DNA from: Haberlea rhodopensis
Taxonomy: Eukaryota > Streptophyta > Magnoliopsida > Lamiales > Gesneriaceae
DNA: 64,000 nt
Assembly: GCA_907163345.1 (NCBI GenBank)
Contig: CAJQUN010000155.1
Location: forward strand, 62,001 to 126,000
Reading direction: 5' to 3'
Shown here in pieces: positions 21,505 through 32,949 of the stretch (position 1 is its first letter; each line of letters begins with the position of its first letter). Below the pieces are notes generated by a model. The model was not told the DNA's origin. It made no database searches and saw nothing but the letters and a program-made list of their open reading frames with translations. Position numbers and translations under genes: made by a program.

Positions 21505-24500
21505 TAGGGCTGGGATCGGGTCGGGTTTTTCGGGATTCGGGAAGTTCGGTTCGGGTACCCGAATTTGCGGGTACCCCTTGAACATACCCGATACCCGACA
21601 AATTTTTTCGGGTACCCGATAATTCGGGTACCCGAAATTTGCGGGTACCCGATATTTCGGGTTCGGGTTACCCGTATTTTGACAGTTTTTTTTTTTTTTT
21701 TTTCAATTTCAACCTTTTTTTTTCAGATTTGAGTTTTAAAAAAAACGGGCATGGTCTCCCCTTAATTTTGTACCCCGTGATCAACCAGATCACTCAATTC
21801 AACAAAAATAATAATCCAAACAAATGAACAACAATAATAAGTTCATCACATCAAAAATAACTAAATCAAAGTATCAAACATCAAACAAGAAGCATCAAAC
21901 ATAATTTATCATCATCAGTCATTAGTGCATCTCATGTCTCCGGAATCTCCTTTTCTTCGTCAAACATTGAGGATTGATGAATCATTGCCCATATCAGTCA
22001 AATCTGTAAAAACAAAAAGAGAAATAAAAGTCATAATCAAATGATTGCAATACAAATATTCATATTAATATAATAATTTACAATTGTAAAAAATAACAAA
22101 AAATATAAAACTACATTTTTCAAGTTTTCTAATTCACACAAATCCTCCTCCACGCTTACTGGCCTAGAATCCATTCGTAGCCAATCTTGAGCACATATGA
22201 TAGCTTGGACTATTCTAGGAGACAAAGAACTCCTAAAGGCATCAAGAACACGCCCTCCCGTGCTAAATGCAGACTCTGAAGCAACGGTGGAGACTGGAAC
22301 TGCTAAAATATCACGAGCCATCTTCGAAATAATGGGAAATCTATGAGATTCTACTTTCCACCATTTCAATATATCAAACTCCTCCCCAAATGGCTCACAA
22401 TCCTCATTCAAATACTTGTCCAACTCGGACTTTACCTGCTTGCCTTTTCCTGTCCTCATCCTATTAAATTCATCATCCAAATCATCTATTTCATTTTCAC
22501 CACCACCACTTCCAGCCAAACTATGCAATGACCCCTCACAGCTTGCTCTACTCGGGCTTGTTGGGACTGTGTGGTCATATAATTTTTTATACTCCATAAA
22601 CAACTCATCAAAACCCCTCCACACTTGATCTTTCAAGTCCCTACTTTTTGGGCTCCCATTTGCTGTAACGCCGGGGCACATCTTCTCAAATGTGAACTGC
22701 AAAAATGACCACTTACGACGTGGATCAAGGATCACAGCATAATACAAGATCTTGTTCATCTTATCAATTGATCCCCAATATTTGTCGAATTTCTCCTTCA
22801 TTCTTGCTGCCATCAAACACAATTCAAAGTCATCACTATCCAACCACCGATTAAGAAGTCGATCAATTGCATTTATTTCTTTAAACACAATGTTGGATGT
22901 GACATACAACGAGCCCGAGATACGCAATGTTAGGTTATAAAAATGGGCCAAAAACTTCAATACAAGCTTAGCTCTAGCCCAATCTGAACCATCTGGAACC
23001 CCATCCACAAGATCAATGACAAAAGCACGATCACCGTCCTCATACGCTTCAAAAACCTTAGTAAGTGACGTGGCCGCCTCCAACATCAAGTATGTAGAGT
23101 TCCACCTAGTAGGTACATCAAGACACAACATTTTGCTTGATTCTACTCTTTCAAGCATCGCACACTCATTAAATTTTTTGTACCTAGCCGGTGAACTCCT
23201 AATATACTTAATTGCTCCTCTAATACGAGATATGGCTATACTTTCCTCTTTACTCCTCAAACCATCTTGTACAACAAGATTAAGAATATGAGCAATGCAC
23301 CTCATGTGCATATATTTCCCTCCCATAATGCTAGCATTCTTTCGGCCATCAAACCTCCTTCTCAAGTGAGCAACAGCGCCATCATTTGACGAAGCATTAT
23401 CGACAGTAATAGTGAATATCCTATCAATCTCCCAATCATTCAAACATTTTTCAACAGCCCTACCTATTTCTTCACTCTTATGACCCGATATTGGACAAAA
23501 GTTTAAAACTCTCTTATGCAAATTCCAGTCATTATCAATGAAATGCGCAGTGAGACACATGTAATTAACCTTTTGAATGGATGTCCATGTGTCTGTGGTG
23601 ATGCTAACTCGTTGAGTATGCATTTTCATGAAGGACATCAACCTTGACTTCTCGTTTAAGTACAGTTGGTAAATGTGTTTGGTCAACGTCTTTCGAGAGG
23701 GGATCGCGAACATAGGGCATGTAATTGACATAAAATGCTTAAAACCTGCTTTTTCCACCGTCCTAAATGGCATCTCATCCATAATCAACATTTGGCATAA
23801 TGCATCTAAAGCTTTATCTTGCTCGAAATGCCAATTGGATAGCCCACCTCGTTGATTCGGACGAGGTGGTTGAAACCTAAGACGATTTTGATTTGTTTCA
23901 ACTTCTTGTGGTTTCTTTTTGCAAGATTTATAATGGTTAGCAAGACCTGTAGTCCCATGTAATCTAGGGTCTGCTCTAATTTCAGCTTTACAATATCTAC
24001 ACCGACCCTTCTGAATCTTATCGACTTCACAATCAAACTTGTCAAAATGATCCCAAAACGGTGACCTCGACGTCATTTTTTTCCTCTTTTTATTTTTTTT
24101 CTCATCTTCGTTCTCATCTTCATCCACGTTCACATTTACATTTTGAGCATCAACATCGTTAAACTGTATCTCTGGTTGTGGTTGGTATGATCTTACCTCA
24201 AGATTTTCAACATCACTGTGTGATTGTGAGGAGCCACCAACTGAGGAGCCACCAACTGGTTCCATTTCCAACTAGTACACTACAAGTGTTTTGAACCACA
24301 TAGAGCAGATTTTTAAAGCATATGGCAGCAGTATTTCAAAATCAAAACGCAAGAATCAAGCCAAAATGCAACTGGAATTTTCGAACATCCCAGCAAAGTG
24401 AAAGCTCAACACAGCGGTATGATTTCAGTTTCAAAATGTTACAAATTTTCGAGTTCAAAACAGCAACAAATCAAGCTAAAAATATAGGGGAAATTTTCGA

Positions 24501-25186
24501 CCAAACTCCAAAAGTAAGAAAAAAATCGAGCCAAAACTACCACAGATTTTCGAACATAAAATTACAATTTTTGGACCAACTTTTAGCAGAGTTTTCGGTC
24601 AAGAACATCACAAAATCGCATGAGATAATCAACCAAAATCGAAATACAAGCAAGGTAAATAACTAGGGAGTCATGAAGCATCAAACCTTACAAAATCTGA
24701 ACAAAAAAGTCGAGCTTGAACCAAATCGAACTCCTTTCTTCAACGTGAGAAGGTGACGGCCGACGGGGAAGAGGCGAGCGAAGATGATGGGGAAGCGGGC
24801 AAGAGGCGAACGAAGGCGAGGCTGGCGAGCGACGGAGACTGGTGGTGGTGAATGGTGATAGAAATCAGAAATGGGAAGCTTACAGTGGCGCCGCGGGCTC
24901 GTAGTCGCCGAAGAAAAAGAAAATGGGAAATGAGATGGTATTGGTCCAGACTAGGGCTGATTCTGAAAGTCTGAAAAAAAAAATTTTTTTTTTGTTTGGA
25001 ACCCGATCGGGTACCCGATTCCCGATCGGGTTCAAAAAAAATACCCGATTCCCGACCCGAAATTTTCGGGTCGGGAATCGGGTACCTACCCGAAACCCGA
25101 AATTTCCCGTTTTCTTCAACAATTTCGGGAATATCCGATCGGATCGGGTCGGGTACCCGAAAACCCGACCCGAATGCCCACCCCTA
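21505..25186 (-). mobile_element. Complete, possibly autonomous hAT transposon, 3682 bp
   Basis: The terminal inverted repeats are TAGGGCTGGGATCGGGTCGG on the left and TAGGGGTGGGCATTCGGGTC on the right (opposite strand). The flanking duplication ATATTTAG is perfect at 8 bp (21497-21504 and 25187-25194). Subterminal zones of roughly 170 bp on each side are full of palindromic GGGTACCC and CGGGT words, likely transposase-binding sites. Between them lies one uninterrupted 744-codon transposase gene on the minus strand. The clean ends, clean duplication and open frame argue for recent insertion. Confidence 0.93.
22037..24271 (-). CDS. hAT transposase with BED zinc finger (RICESLEEPER/DAYSLEEPER-like)
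   Basis: This 744-aa frame has no internal stop. Residues 1-66 are acidic then basic (DEDENEDEKKNKKRKK). Residues 70-118 form a BED zinc finger with C91, C94, H113 and C117. The RNase-H-like catalytic core includes ITTDTWTSIQKVNYMCLTAH and TVDNASSNDGAV. The C-terminal dimerisation domain (about 633-700) has DILKWWKVESHRFP, SKMARDILAVPVSTVASES and FSTGGRV. The protein would bind the element's ends and cut and paste it in the nucleus. Frame and domain order fit an active enzyme. The last ~30 residues are unusually hydrophobic and may be read-through into an intron or 3' untranslated sequence; a possible alternative 3' exon near 21940-22005 is not in phase with the obvious donor. The start at 24271 is the first ATG; one at residue 66 is also possible. 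Confidence 0.9.
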   Translation of the reverse strand: MEMEPVGGSSVGGSSQSHSDVENLEVRSYQPQPEIQFNDVDAQNVNVNVDEDENEDEKKNKKRKKMTSRSPFWDHFDKFDCEVDKIQKGRCRYCKAEIRADPRLHGTTGLANHYKSCKKKPQEVETNQNRLRFQPPRPNQRGGLSNWHFEQDKALDALCQMLIMDEMPFRTVEKAGFKHFMSITCPMFAIPSRKTLTKHIYQLYLNEKSRLMSFMKMHTQRVSITTDTWTSIQKVNYMCLTAHFIDNDWNLHKRVLNFCPISGHKSEEIGRAVEKCLNDWEIDRIFTITVDNASSNDGAVAHLRRRFDGRKNASIMGGKYMHMRCIAHILNLVVQDGLRSKEESIAISRIRGAIKYIRSSPARYKKFNECAMLERVESSKMLCLDVPTRWNSTYLMLEAATSLTKVFEAYEDGDRAFVIDLVDGVPDGSDWARAKLVLKFLAHFYNLTLRISGSLYVTSNIVFKEINAIDRLLNRWLDSDDFELCLMAARMKEKFDKYWGSIDKMNKILYYAVILDPRRKWSFLQFTFEKMCPGVTANGSPKSRDLKDQVWRGFDELFMEYKKLYDHTVPTSPSRASCEGSLHSLAGSGGGENEIDDLDDEFNRMRTGKGKQVKSELDKYLNEDCEPFGEEFDILKWWKVESHRFPIISKMARDILAVPVSTVASESAFSTGGRVLDAFRSSLSPRIVQAIICAQDWLRMDSRPVSVEEDLCELENLKNVVLYFLLFFTIVNYYINMNICIAII

Positions 25187-25204
25187 ATATTTAGATCAAC
25201 AAAG

Positions 25205-25265
25205 CTCTTATAGCTTAGTGGTTGAAGCTAATTATTCAAGTTGGAGGTCATGAGTTCAAATCTAC
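25205..25265 (+). other. tRNA-like block with A-box and B-box motifs in a hAT end
   Basis: TAGCTTAGTGG at 25211-25221 matches the polymerase III A-box pattern, and GAGTTCAAATC at 25252-25262 resembles a B-box. The spacing is close to that of a tRNA gene. It lies in the right subterminal part of the outer hAT and recurs, inverted, in the hAT remnant at 37.45 kb. It cannot be folded into a proper cloverleaf by eye, so I do not call a tRNA gene. Confidence 0.5.
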
Positions 25266-25501
25266 ACCATAACATATATTTTAAATTGAAAAATGTAAAA
25301 AAGATTAAAATAAACCCTTGAACCGCCGGTTAACCAATGGTTCACGGGTTAGCAAAATTATGACCCTTAACCGGCCCTTCTATAGACGAGCCGGTTACGG
25401 GTCCGACCCTTCGAACCGTTGACCAAGTTAACCGTCTCGTTGACCACGGGACGATTCCGAGCTGGTTCAGGGTCGATGATGACCCTTGGTCGGGTCTACT
25501 A

Positions 25502-25830
25502 CCTTAAAATGTATTCATTTATTGTTGTGACTTGTCATTGGATTGATAAAAATTGGTGTATGCAAAAAATGAATTTTATCTTTAAATGGATTAGATTCTG
25601 CACACACTGGATATATAATTGCTAAATATATATTGAATGTTTGTAAAACTTATGAAATTCAAAATAAAATATTTTCAATTACCTTAGACAACACTACGAT
25701 GCGTGATTTAAAAGTTATTTAAAACCAATCTTTGATGGTATATTTTTTTCAAATTAGATGTGCATGTCATGTTCTTAATTAAGATGTGAAATTTGGTTAC
25801 GATGACTCTTAATCACTAAGTATTAAAACA
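25502..25830 (+). pseudogene. hAT transposase central fragment
   Basis: Across frameshifts and stops the plus strand reads VVTCHWIDKNWCMQK, then a piece like NKIFSITLDN, then QIRCACHVLN. This is the order of the conserved catalytic-core blocks of hAT transposases (LTxHxIDxxW…, DNAS…, RCxxHxLNL). It most likely continues the pseudogene that begins at 18960, displaced by later insertions. The AT-rich sequence from 25830 to 26613 may hold more decayed material but nothing I can name. Confidence 0.6.
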
Positions 25831-26613
25831 TGAAATGTTGTGCTAAATGGTAACACACGACTTATTAAGCGTGATCGTAAAAAAAACATGTATATCTAAT
25901 GGTTAGAAGCATCTTGTTTTTCCATCACCAATAGAAACCCATTCGAATTCGTTGTATGTTACCTTATAAAGCACTTTTAAGTTCATTTTCTAATTCAAGT
26001 CAAATGCATGAAACTGATGATAATATATAATTGAATGAAGACGACTGTGAGTTTTTTTAGTAATCGTGTATCATTATTAGGTACTTTTAAAGAAGCGATC
26101 GAACGTTTCTCCGATGTTTCTTATTCTACCTCTGCTTATTTTCTTCCATTAGTATATTGAACATGTTTTGTACAGTTATAGAATTTAGAGATGACGATTT
26201 GTATTATTTTGTTAATTCATGGAGACTAAATTTAAAAAATATTGAGAACAAATACCACATGTGCACTGCATTACAACATTATTATATCCTAGTCAATGAT
26301 TATGATAATTTGAAACATTTTTGGAGTATTATTCACAATTTTTGGAACAGAGCATGTAATCAATGATTAGAACAGAACAATTGGATCCAACCAAGTTCCA
26401 CCCGGATGCCAACAGCCAACGATTCTAACGAGATTAGAACAGAGCATGTAATCAATTTTCTTATCATATTTACGTCAGTAAACACCAATTAATCCATAAC
26501 ACAGTATATATGAAGAGGCGAAGAATGGCAGAATCAGACTCTCGTACAAACATAAATAAAGCATAAATAGAATCAGCAAGCCTCAGAGATCAAACTCGGG
26601 TAGCTTGAGGATA

Positions 26614-29600
26614 TTAATGAACTTGATTGTGATCCGGTTTCCTTTGGAAAAAAACCGAACCTAATAAAACTGCTATTCCTGTAATAGCAATGGTAAACAG
26701 GAGGCCTTTTGTTGAAAACGCACGTTGCTGCCTTCTTGGAGCACCACGACCTCTTTCAGGTGGTCTCGCGTTCCTTCAAAGATATATGTGATGACAAGAT
26801 AAACAGATAGTAAACTACATAGAATGCAAGAAATATGACCCCAGTTACATTGTATGTGGAGACGGGTGAAAGCGCAAGTATAAGATATGCTTAGTCGTCC
26901 CACACACGCCTTATTTTGGATTTGACATCAAAGGAAATTATAGAAAATTTAAAAGCATTGCCATTTTTAGGAAGATCTAATACATCACCAGACACAAGTG
27001 CAAAAAGAAAATGAGAATCTTCTACGAGAATTTTGTCCACTCTCTTTTATTTTCAATATCCTCCATCTAATGTGGAGTGAAGAAAAAGACAAACTAGTTT
27101 TAAATGTAATGGTCAAGTTCCTCGTCAATCATGTTCATAAAAAAATTCGTCCACCCAATCCTCCCCAACCAAAACAAAGAAGATGGATTGACATTTATCC
27201 TAAGTGAAACTCAAGATCCAAACAGAACCTAAGGTAGAAGGTGACGGCATAAACTAATCAGTAGCTTTACTTACCTTGAAGATTCAGCAGCATTGTTAAC
27301 AACACCACTGCATCTGCTTTCGTGGCCATTTCTTTCACGGAGTCTAATATATTTATGGCACAGATGACATAATTCTGTCCGGTTGCCACATACTTCCTGG
27401 AACAACCATGAATAGCACATTATATCATACAAGATTGCCAATTTTCAGCATCATCAAAGCGACTACCTGATGCTCCAATAAATCAATAGCAGGCAGTGGA
27501 AACTCGCAGTATTCACATGTTGCAATCCTTTTCGGGCAATTTTCTCCTCTGTGAACATCTAAAATGTCACGATCCATTGTTTCACTGCACATGGTACACG
27601 CTACCTGCCAATTTATCGAGGTCAGCATACATAGCCATCAACTAACAAGAACAAAGAATTTTCACTATTATCTGACCATATATAGAAGAGTTGATCTCCA
27701 CCACAATGAATAAGTGCAGAAGATTTGGATCTCCATCACAAATTAAAACTTTTTTAAGATATAGATCATTGCTAACATTTCCTCGTACAAGTTTCAAGTC
27801 TTTGCCATAGTAAGAGAATCTTTTAAGGCCAGAGCATACTTACAAGTTACAATCAATACAACTACGCTAATTTCTCCTAATCAGATCAATGCAAAAGAAA
27901 GGAGATGTGAACTCCGAAAGTAACTGACTAATGACAAATTGGTCTAGCAAAACTTAAATTGCCCCTCGATAGGGACCCGTCCACATAAAATATCTATGAA
28001 TCAACCACAGAAAAATCCTGAGAAGGACTTAAAACAAAGCTTCTTGTACAAAATCAAGACATATATTTTCAGTAGGTAAAATATATTTGCATACCAGAGC
28101 ATGACTTCTGAGAAAATGTTCCTCAAAGAAGAATGAAATGATTCTCCAGTGTAAATGATACCGCACTTCACAGGGTCTAACTGAAAACAAAGCTACACCA
28201 GGTGCCCCCATAGTCGGACAAGATAAAAGCTTCAAACAAACCCATCTATTCCATGACTGATGCATAGGAGCAGGCCAGTCACTCTTTTAAGTCATAAACT
28301 CCCCCAAGTATTTCAAAAAAAGTAAGTTTTTACTCTACAGCCATTTAGTATATTGTAATGTGATGGTGACCCATATTAGCCCAAAGTCAGGAGTTGAGTA
28401 AAGGAACACACGTTGGGGTGTGCCTGAGATTTAGTTATTTACAAGTTTGTATGGGGTTACCTTATACTCTAATTGTTAGTATCAGCTGGGCGAATATAAG
28501 TTTAATAGAATTTCGAATTGAAAGATCAAATATTAAGTAACATGCAAATGAGATAATTCTCTCGAGCAAACATGTGAATGAGATTAAATCCTAGAGCAAC
28601 ATATCAATGATATAATCAAGATTCATGTGCAGATAAGGAAAGTTTTAGATCAAGTCAATGCAAACACAAAGACAAGTGAGCTCTAAAATGAATTAACAAG
28701 TAATAAGTGGGGCTATCATAACTTATCCGGTTAGGGTCTCATCAACACCAAAATCCATCATCCAACCCGAACAAGAGTATCAATCAAGACATTCTTTAGC
28801 AGTCACAGATGGTTCTTCTACATAATAAAGTCATAGTATTTTCCTTAGGTAAATTAAAATTGCATACCGGCGCGTGACTGCTGAGAAAATGATCCTCCAA
28901 TAATTTCTTAGGAATCATATCACCACATACTTCACATTTTTCTAGATTTCGGGAGCAGTGTGCAAAATGCAAGTCGATATTGGAGGAAGGAATTACTCTG
29001 TCACTGTGAGTGACAAAAAAATAAATCAGAAAATCCGTCCAAAGTTGAGACAAAGCAAAATGATCAAAAGAATATCAGCTCAAACAACTATAATAATGCA
29101 CCAATAAGGTGAAGGCGCCTGTTCTTATTAAAATTTATAGAACTGTCAAGAATTCTGACGTATAAGCATTACTATGCAATGTCACATTTTGTTTACCCAA
29201 GCAGCATAAACGGACGAGGTAATAACACATCATAAGCACAAGCAAACACAACGATTAGGCTATATAAAGGAAAGGAAAGGGTACAATAAGCCCAACTCAG
29301 CTCATTTAATCTCTTACCTTTTCACAGTACCTAGACCAAAAAAGAGTTAGATCTAAAAATTTTCACAGTAAGATTGTAAAAGTGATAGCTAAGACATAAT
29401 AAGTTGCTAAAAAACACAACCACATTGCTATATATCTGATATCTTACAAAGGAATGGAGCCATCATTGAAATCATTGTGAAATTAAGTAGCTAATATAAG
29501 CCTGTCATCAAATAATAAATCTAATTGCGGAGCGAGGTGATTGAAGAAGGGAATGACCATCTCACCATAAGCACGAAGCAATCACACAATTAATTCAACA

Positions 29601-29822
29601 AACTACTCTTCTTCTTCATAATTTATTTTAGCTGCACCAAATTCATGAACTATGATACCAAAACACGTTATGGATAGAGAACGATATCCAACACTTCAAG
29701 TAATTACACAAGCAAAAGCACAAACAAAAGGGAATCGTTCCTATTAGAAAGAAACAAAAACCAAAATGAAGTTACCAATGGCTGCAGATACTGGTGGCGT
29801 GATCATCAGAAGTTACAGCCAT
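26614..29822 (-). CDS. TRAF-type zinc-finger protein with C-terminal membrane anchor
   Basis: Five coding exons on the minus strand: 29822-29776, 29003-28868, 27604-27467, 27396-27275 and 26773-26614. All junctions are GT..AG and in frame, giving 200 aa. Three Cys/His modules follow each other: CSHCDRVIPSSNIDLHFAHC, KCEVCGDMIPKK..EDHFLSSH and CTMCSETMDRDILDVHRGENC with CEYCEFPLP..LLEHQ, then CGNRTELCHLCHKYI. Their CxxC…HxxxC pattern is that of TRAF-type (XAF1/TRAFD1-like) zinc fingers, which bind proteins. A proline/arginine-rich linker leads to a hydrophobic segment (about residues 171-190) ten residues from the end, suggesting a tail-anchored membrane protein. Plants have an uncharacterised family with this layout; the exact role is unknown. 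Intron 2 holds a decayed copy of exon 2. Confidence 0.88.
27885..28181 (-). pseudogene. Decayed tandem copy of exon 2 of the TRAF-type gene
   Basis: Within intron 2 the minus strand encodes CEVRYHLHWRI…EEHFLRSHALVCKY. This parallels the true exon 2 with its following intron bases (CEVCGDMIPKK…EDHFLSSHAP then V-CNF). The splice-donor sequence GTATGC is kept at the matching place, but the second zinc-binding Cys is replaced by Arg. Similarity also extends into the downstream intron (27885-28000 against 28650-28790). The offset is about 765 bp. A potential acceptor upstream of it is out of phase with exon 2, so inclusion would shift the frame. Confidence 0.7.
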
Positions 29823-30214
29823 TCTTTCCTCCAAAATTTGCGAACAGACAACCCGTGCCTTTCAAAGAAAATCCCAAAATTGAGACGAGAAAGAAGGAAG
29901 TACAGAAACGATGTTAGGTACAGATGAACCGATTTCCATTTATTACATCATCATTATATTTGAGAAAATTAAAAGAGAGACAACCTTAGATTCCAATCCT
30001 TGGAATTTGGGGTGGTTGCGATAGAATAATTTGTTAAGTAGTGCTCTTGCAAATAATAAACACGGAAATACTGTTCATTTCGGATTCTCGAAGAAATGGA
30101 GACAACAATGTTATTAGTATTCGAAATTATCGAAGCAAAAAAAAATTGTAGATAGACAAATCTACTTGAAATATCCTTCTTTCTTTGTTCTCTATTGTGT
30201 TTATATGTTTTATC
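29823..30214. other. 5' flank of the TRAF-type gene
   Basis: This presumably holds the 5' leader and promoter of the minus-strand gene starting at 29822. No TATA box could be placed with confidence, and no other gene is visible. Confidence 0.4.
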
Positions 30215-30575
30215 CTAGCGTTATGATTTTCCAAATAGGTAGATTACCCCATATGATTTGAAAATATGCATCTGTGATTTGAAAATAGTCATTTTACCCC
30301 ATGTGATTTGTGAAAATAGGCAGTTTACACATCTGTGATTTACAAAATAGACAGTTTACCCCTATGTACATGGTGTATTTCACAACTATTTACAAAATAT
30401 AAGGGGGTAAAATGTATATTTTCAAAAACCACGGGGGGATAAAATGCTTATTTTCAAACCACATGGGTAAACTGTCTATTTTGTAAACCACAGTTGAGGT
30501 AAAATAGATATTTTCAAGCCACATGAATAATGTGCCTATTTGGCAAATCATAAGTGGGTTATTTGCCACTAGCTC
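30215..30575. mobile_element. Foldback MITE, about 360 bp
   Basis: The two halves are inverted copies. The left reads ATGATTTTCCAAATAGG, then repeated TGATTTGAAAATA and CAGTTTACCCC. The right reads complementary phrases (TAAACTGTCTATTTTG, CCTATTTGGCAAATCAT). The whole can fold into one long hairpin. Mutator-like foldback MITEs often look like this. It has no coding capacity. Confidence 0.7.
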
Positions 30576-31122
30576 AAATTTAAATAACTGTATTTGCCAC
30601 TAGCTCAAGTTTAGATAAGTGTATTTCTATTTCATGCTATTTATTTTGAAATCTGTTTTCGTTAGTTTTTATGGAAAATGATTGGGTTTTCTTTACACGC
30701 TCCATTTTTTGTTTCATGTTCTTGTTGGGTTTTCATACCTCGGCGTCAGATCCAAACGCAACGAAATAAAACATAAACAGATCTAACCCGGGGACGGATC
30801 GATCGTGCTTGATTTATATATTAAAACATGCATAATCGAATATAAATGCACGAAAAGATATTACCGTTCATCGTCGTAGATCTGAATGCAGTGATCCCTT
30901 GAGTCCAACCAACCTGACCAGATCCACGATCTGAACGCCAGTGCTAGTCTGGTGTTAGTCTTTCTACGATGAGAATTATGACTGTCTATTGATTGTTAAA
31001 CAACTGTGTTTTTTGTGTTAGGGATAGATTATATATTTATAGGTGCTAATGAGTCACTAATGGGCTTTGGTACATAAAGTCCAACAGACCAACTTTTAGC
31101 TTGTATGGCACATATGCTAACA

Positions 31123-31715
31123 ATCTCCCACTTGCCCAAAAGCCAACACGAGCACTAAAATCATAATCCAAGTAACTCAATCCGATTGAACCACTTGAAG
31201 TACAACAATTGTACATAATTATGAGACATAAATATATCAACCATTTTAATTTTAGAACTTTCTATAACTGAAACATTTTCAAATATAGAAACTCCATTAA
31301 AGTGATGAGCTTTAAAAAATTCAACTCAGCCCTTAAAAATCAATCACATAAACTTGAGCACTTAACATTTAATTCTCAATTCTCATCGGCAGATCGGCAG
31401 CCGGTTGCTTGTGACCCAGCGAGGCTCAATTGTATCATAGCAGTAGGATCACAACCTTTGTGAATTTAGAAGTCAAACAACTTCTTTGGGCTTACAGTGA
31501 ATGCCCCATTGTCAATTAAACTCCTTTAATAGACAATGGCAGAAATAAAATTCCAGCAACAACCTACCGATCGTGGGTAGTGTCTACCATATGCGCTTCA
31601 CAAAGACCTAGATACAAATGACTAGCAACGTACGAGAACCTGTCAGCCATAGTTAGCGTGCAGTACATTCCTTCCACTCATATGTCACGATTGAATCTAG
31701 GAATTGGTTGGCCGA
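31123..31715 (-). mobile_element. Copia internal 3' region
   Basis: Non-coding internal DNA of the Copia element between its 3' LTR and the nested Gypsy. It holds the polypurine tract next to the LTR and phrases such as CTCCCACTTGCCCAAAAG seen in many plant Copia 3' regions. No pol frame survives. Confidence 0.65.
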
Positions 31716-32387
31716 TGTGATATCCGCGAAATGATTATATGCATTTGGGCATTAATTATGTTTATGTGGTAATTATGGTGTTAATTAATTTAGTGTGGGA
31801 ATTAATTAATATGAGAAATGCTTAGTCACATGTGGACGTGACCTGATAATGCATTTCAGGATGCATGTGATGCATGTTGTGAATTTGGATGTTGGCATGA
31901 TTTAATTGTGGTGGATAAAGATTATTTAGGTGAAGCGTGTTTTAATTGAGGTTATGGTGCATTTTTGTAAAGTGCTTTTAAAATATCATGTTGGGATATT
32001 TTATACATCATGATAATTATTGGGGTACATGTTTTAATTAACCCCCCACTTATACCCCACACCCCCCATCATTCCTTACCAACCAATTTCACTCTCCCAA
32101 CCGTATCCCAAACCCCACTCACGTTTTTGGCAAGAAGGAGGAAGAGAAATCTTTACAAAAACTTTGTTTGTGAGATTCTTGGTAGGATTTGAAGTCCATA
32201 AGAGGTATGGATCCCTCCTTGATGTTTTTATGAGGTTTTATTTTGAAATGGGTTTGATTTTGGGATTTAAAAATGGTATGATTTTGGGTTTGTGTTGAGT
32301 TTGGTTGGGTTTGTGGTTAGTTGTGTTGGTATGGATTGGGGAAGAAAAATGGTGTAAAAATGGTGATTTTTTGGGTTACAGGTGTGG

Positions 32388-32595
32388 CGATCGATCGCCC
32401 GTTTTTGGCGATCGATCGCGTGCAGGCAGTGCGCGACAGGAGCACTTGGCGATCGATCACCATATTTGTGGCGATTGATCGGTGGGCCTCGCGATCGATC
32501 GCGCCAAATGTGGCGATCGATCGCCGAGAGCATGAAATTGTTGGCTCGGGCAGTGTGATCTTGCGATCGCTCGGGGCTTTGTGGCGATCGATCGC
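32388..32595. repeat. Cluster of GCGATCGATCGC palindromes (8 copies)
   Basis: Cores start at 32388, 32409, 32450, 32472, 32492, 32514, 32564 and 32585. Spacings are 21, 41, 22, 20, 22, 50 and 21 bp. One copy has GATTGATC and one GATCGCTC; the rest are perfect or lack one end base. The cluster ends about 1.1 kb before the LTR end. Confidence 0.9.
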
Positions 32596-32949
32596 GAGTC
32601 ACCAAAAATTGTTATTTTGGTTATTTTTGTGGGATTTTTGGTATTGGACTATTACTGGCTTCTAATATTGGGTTGTGTGATTGTGTAGAACCATCACAGG
32701 TGGCAACACAGCCAAGGAAGTGAAGTCATACCAAATCCTACTTTTGGAAAGGTACATAGAGAGACGTACGGGCACCCAACGGTACATGTATCTTATATAC
32801 TTATTGGAATATGCATTGTGGATGCAAGTATATATTGAATTGTGCATTGTGGATGCAACTACATGTTGAACTATGCATTATGATTGCATATGTGTATGTT
32901 GAACATGGTGCACATCCCATGAGTCATGGTTATATTAGAGTGATGATTT

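Larger units (their letters stand above)
21177..25501. mobile_element. hAT element (outer), interrupted by an inner hAT
   Basis: The left end TAGTACCTGACCACGGTTC and the right end (opposite strand) TAGTAGACCCGACCAAGGG form imperfect inverted ends. Both subterminal parts are rich in GGTTC/GAACC words. The left part (21177-21496) is homologous to the right end of the hAT remnant at 37.3-39.7 kb, and the right part (25195-25501) to its left end, so both belong to one family in opposite orientation. No transposase of its own remains. It carries a tRNA-like block at 25205-25265. I did not find its 8-bp duplication. Confidence 0.65.

Noticed and set aside
24880..25213. Overlapping frames on both strands near the hAT right end
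   Set aside because: They translate GGGTACCCGA-type subterminal repeats, not a gene.
25205..25265. A functional tRNA gene
   Set aside because: A- and B-box-like words are present, but I cannot pair an acceptor stem or anticodon arm convincingly.
26157..26366. 69-residue frame (MNMFCTVIEF…)
   Set aside because: It may be a last trace of the hAT transposase, but no recognisable motif is present and it stands alone in AT-rich DNA.
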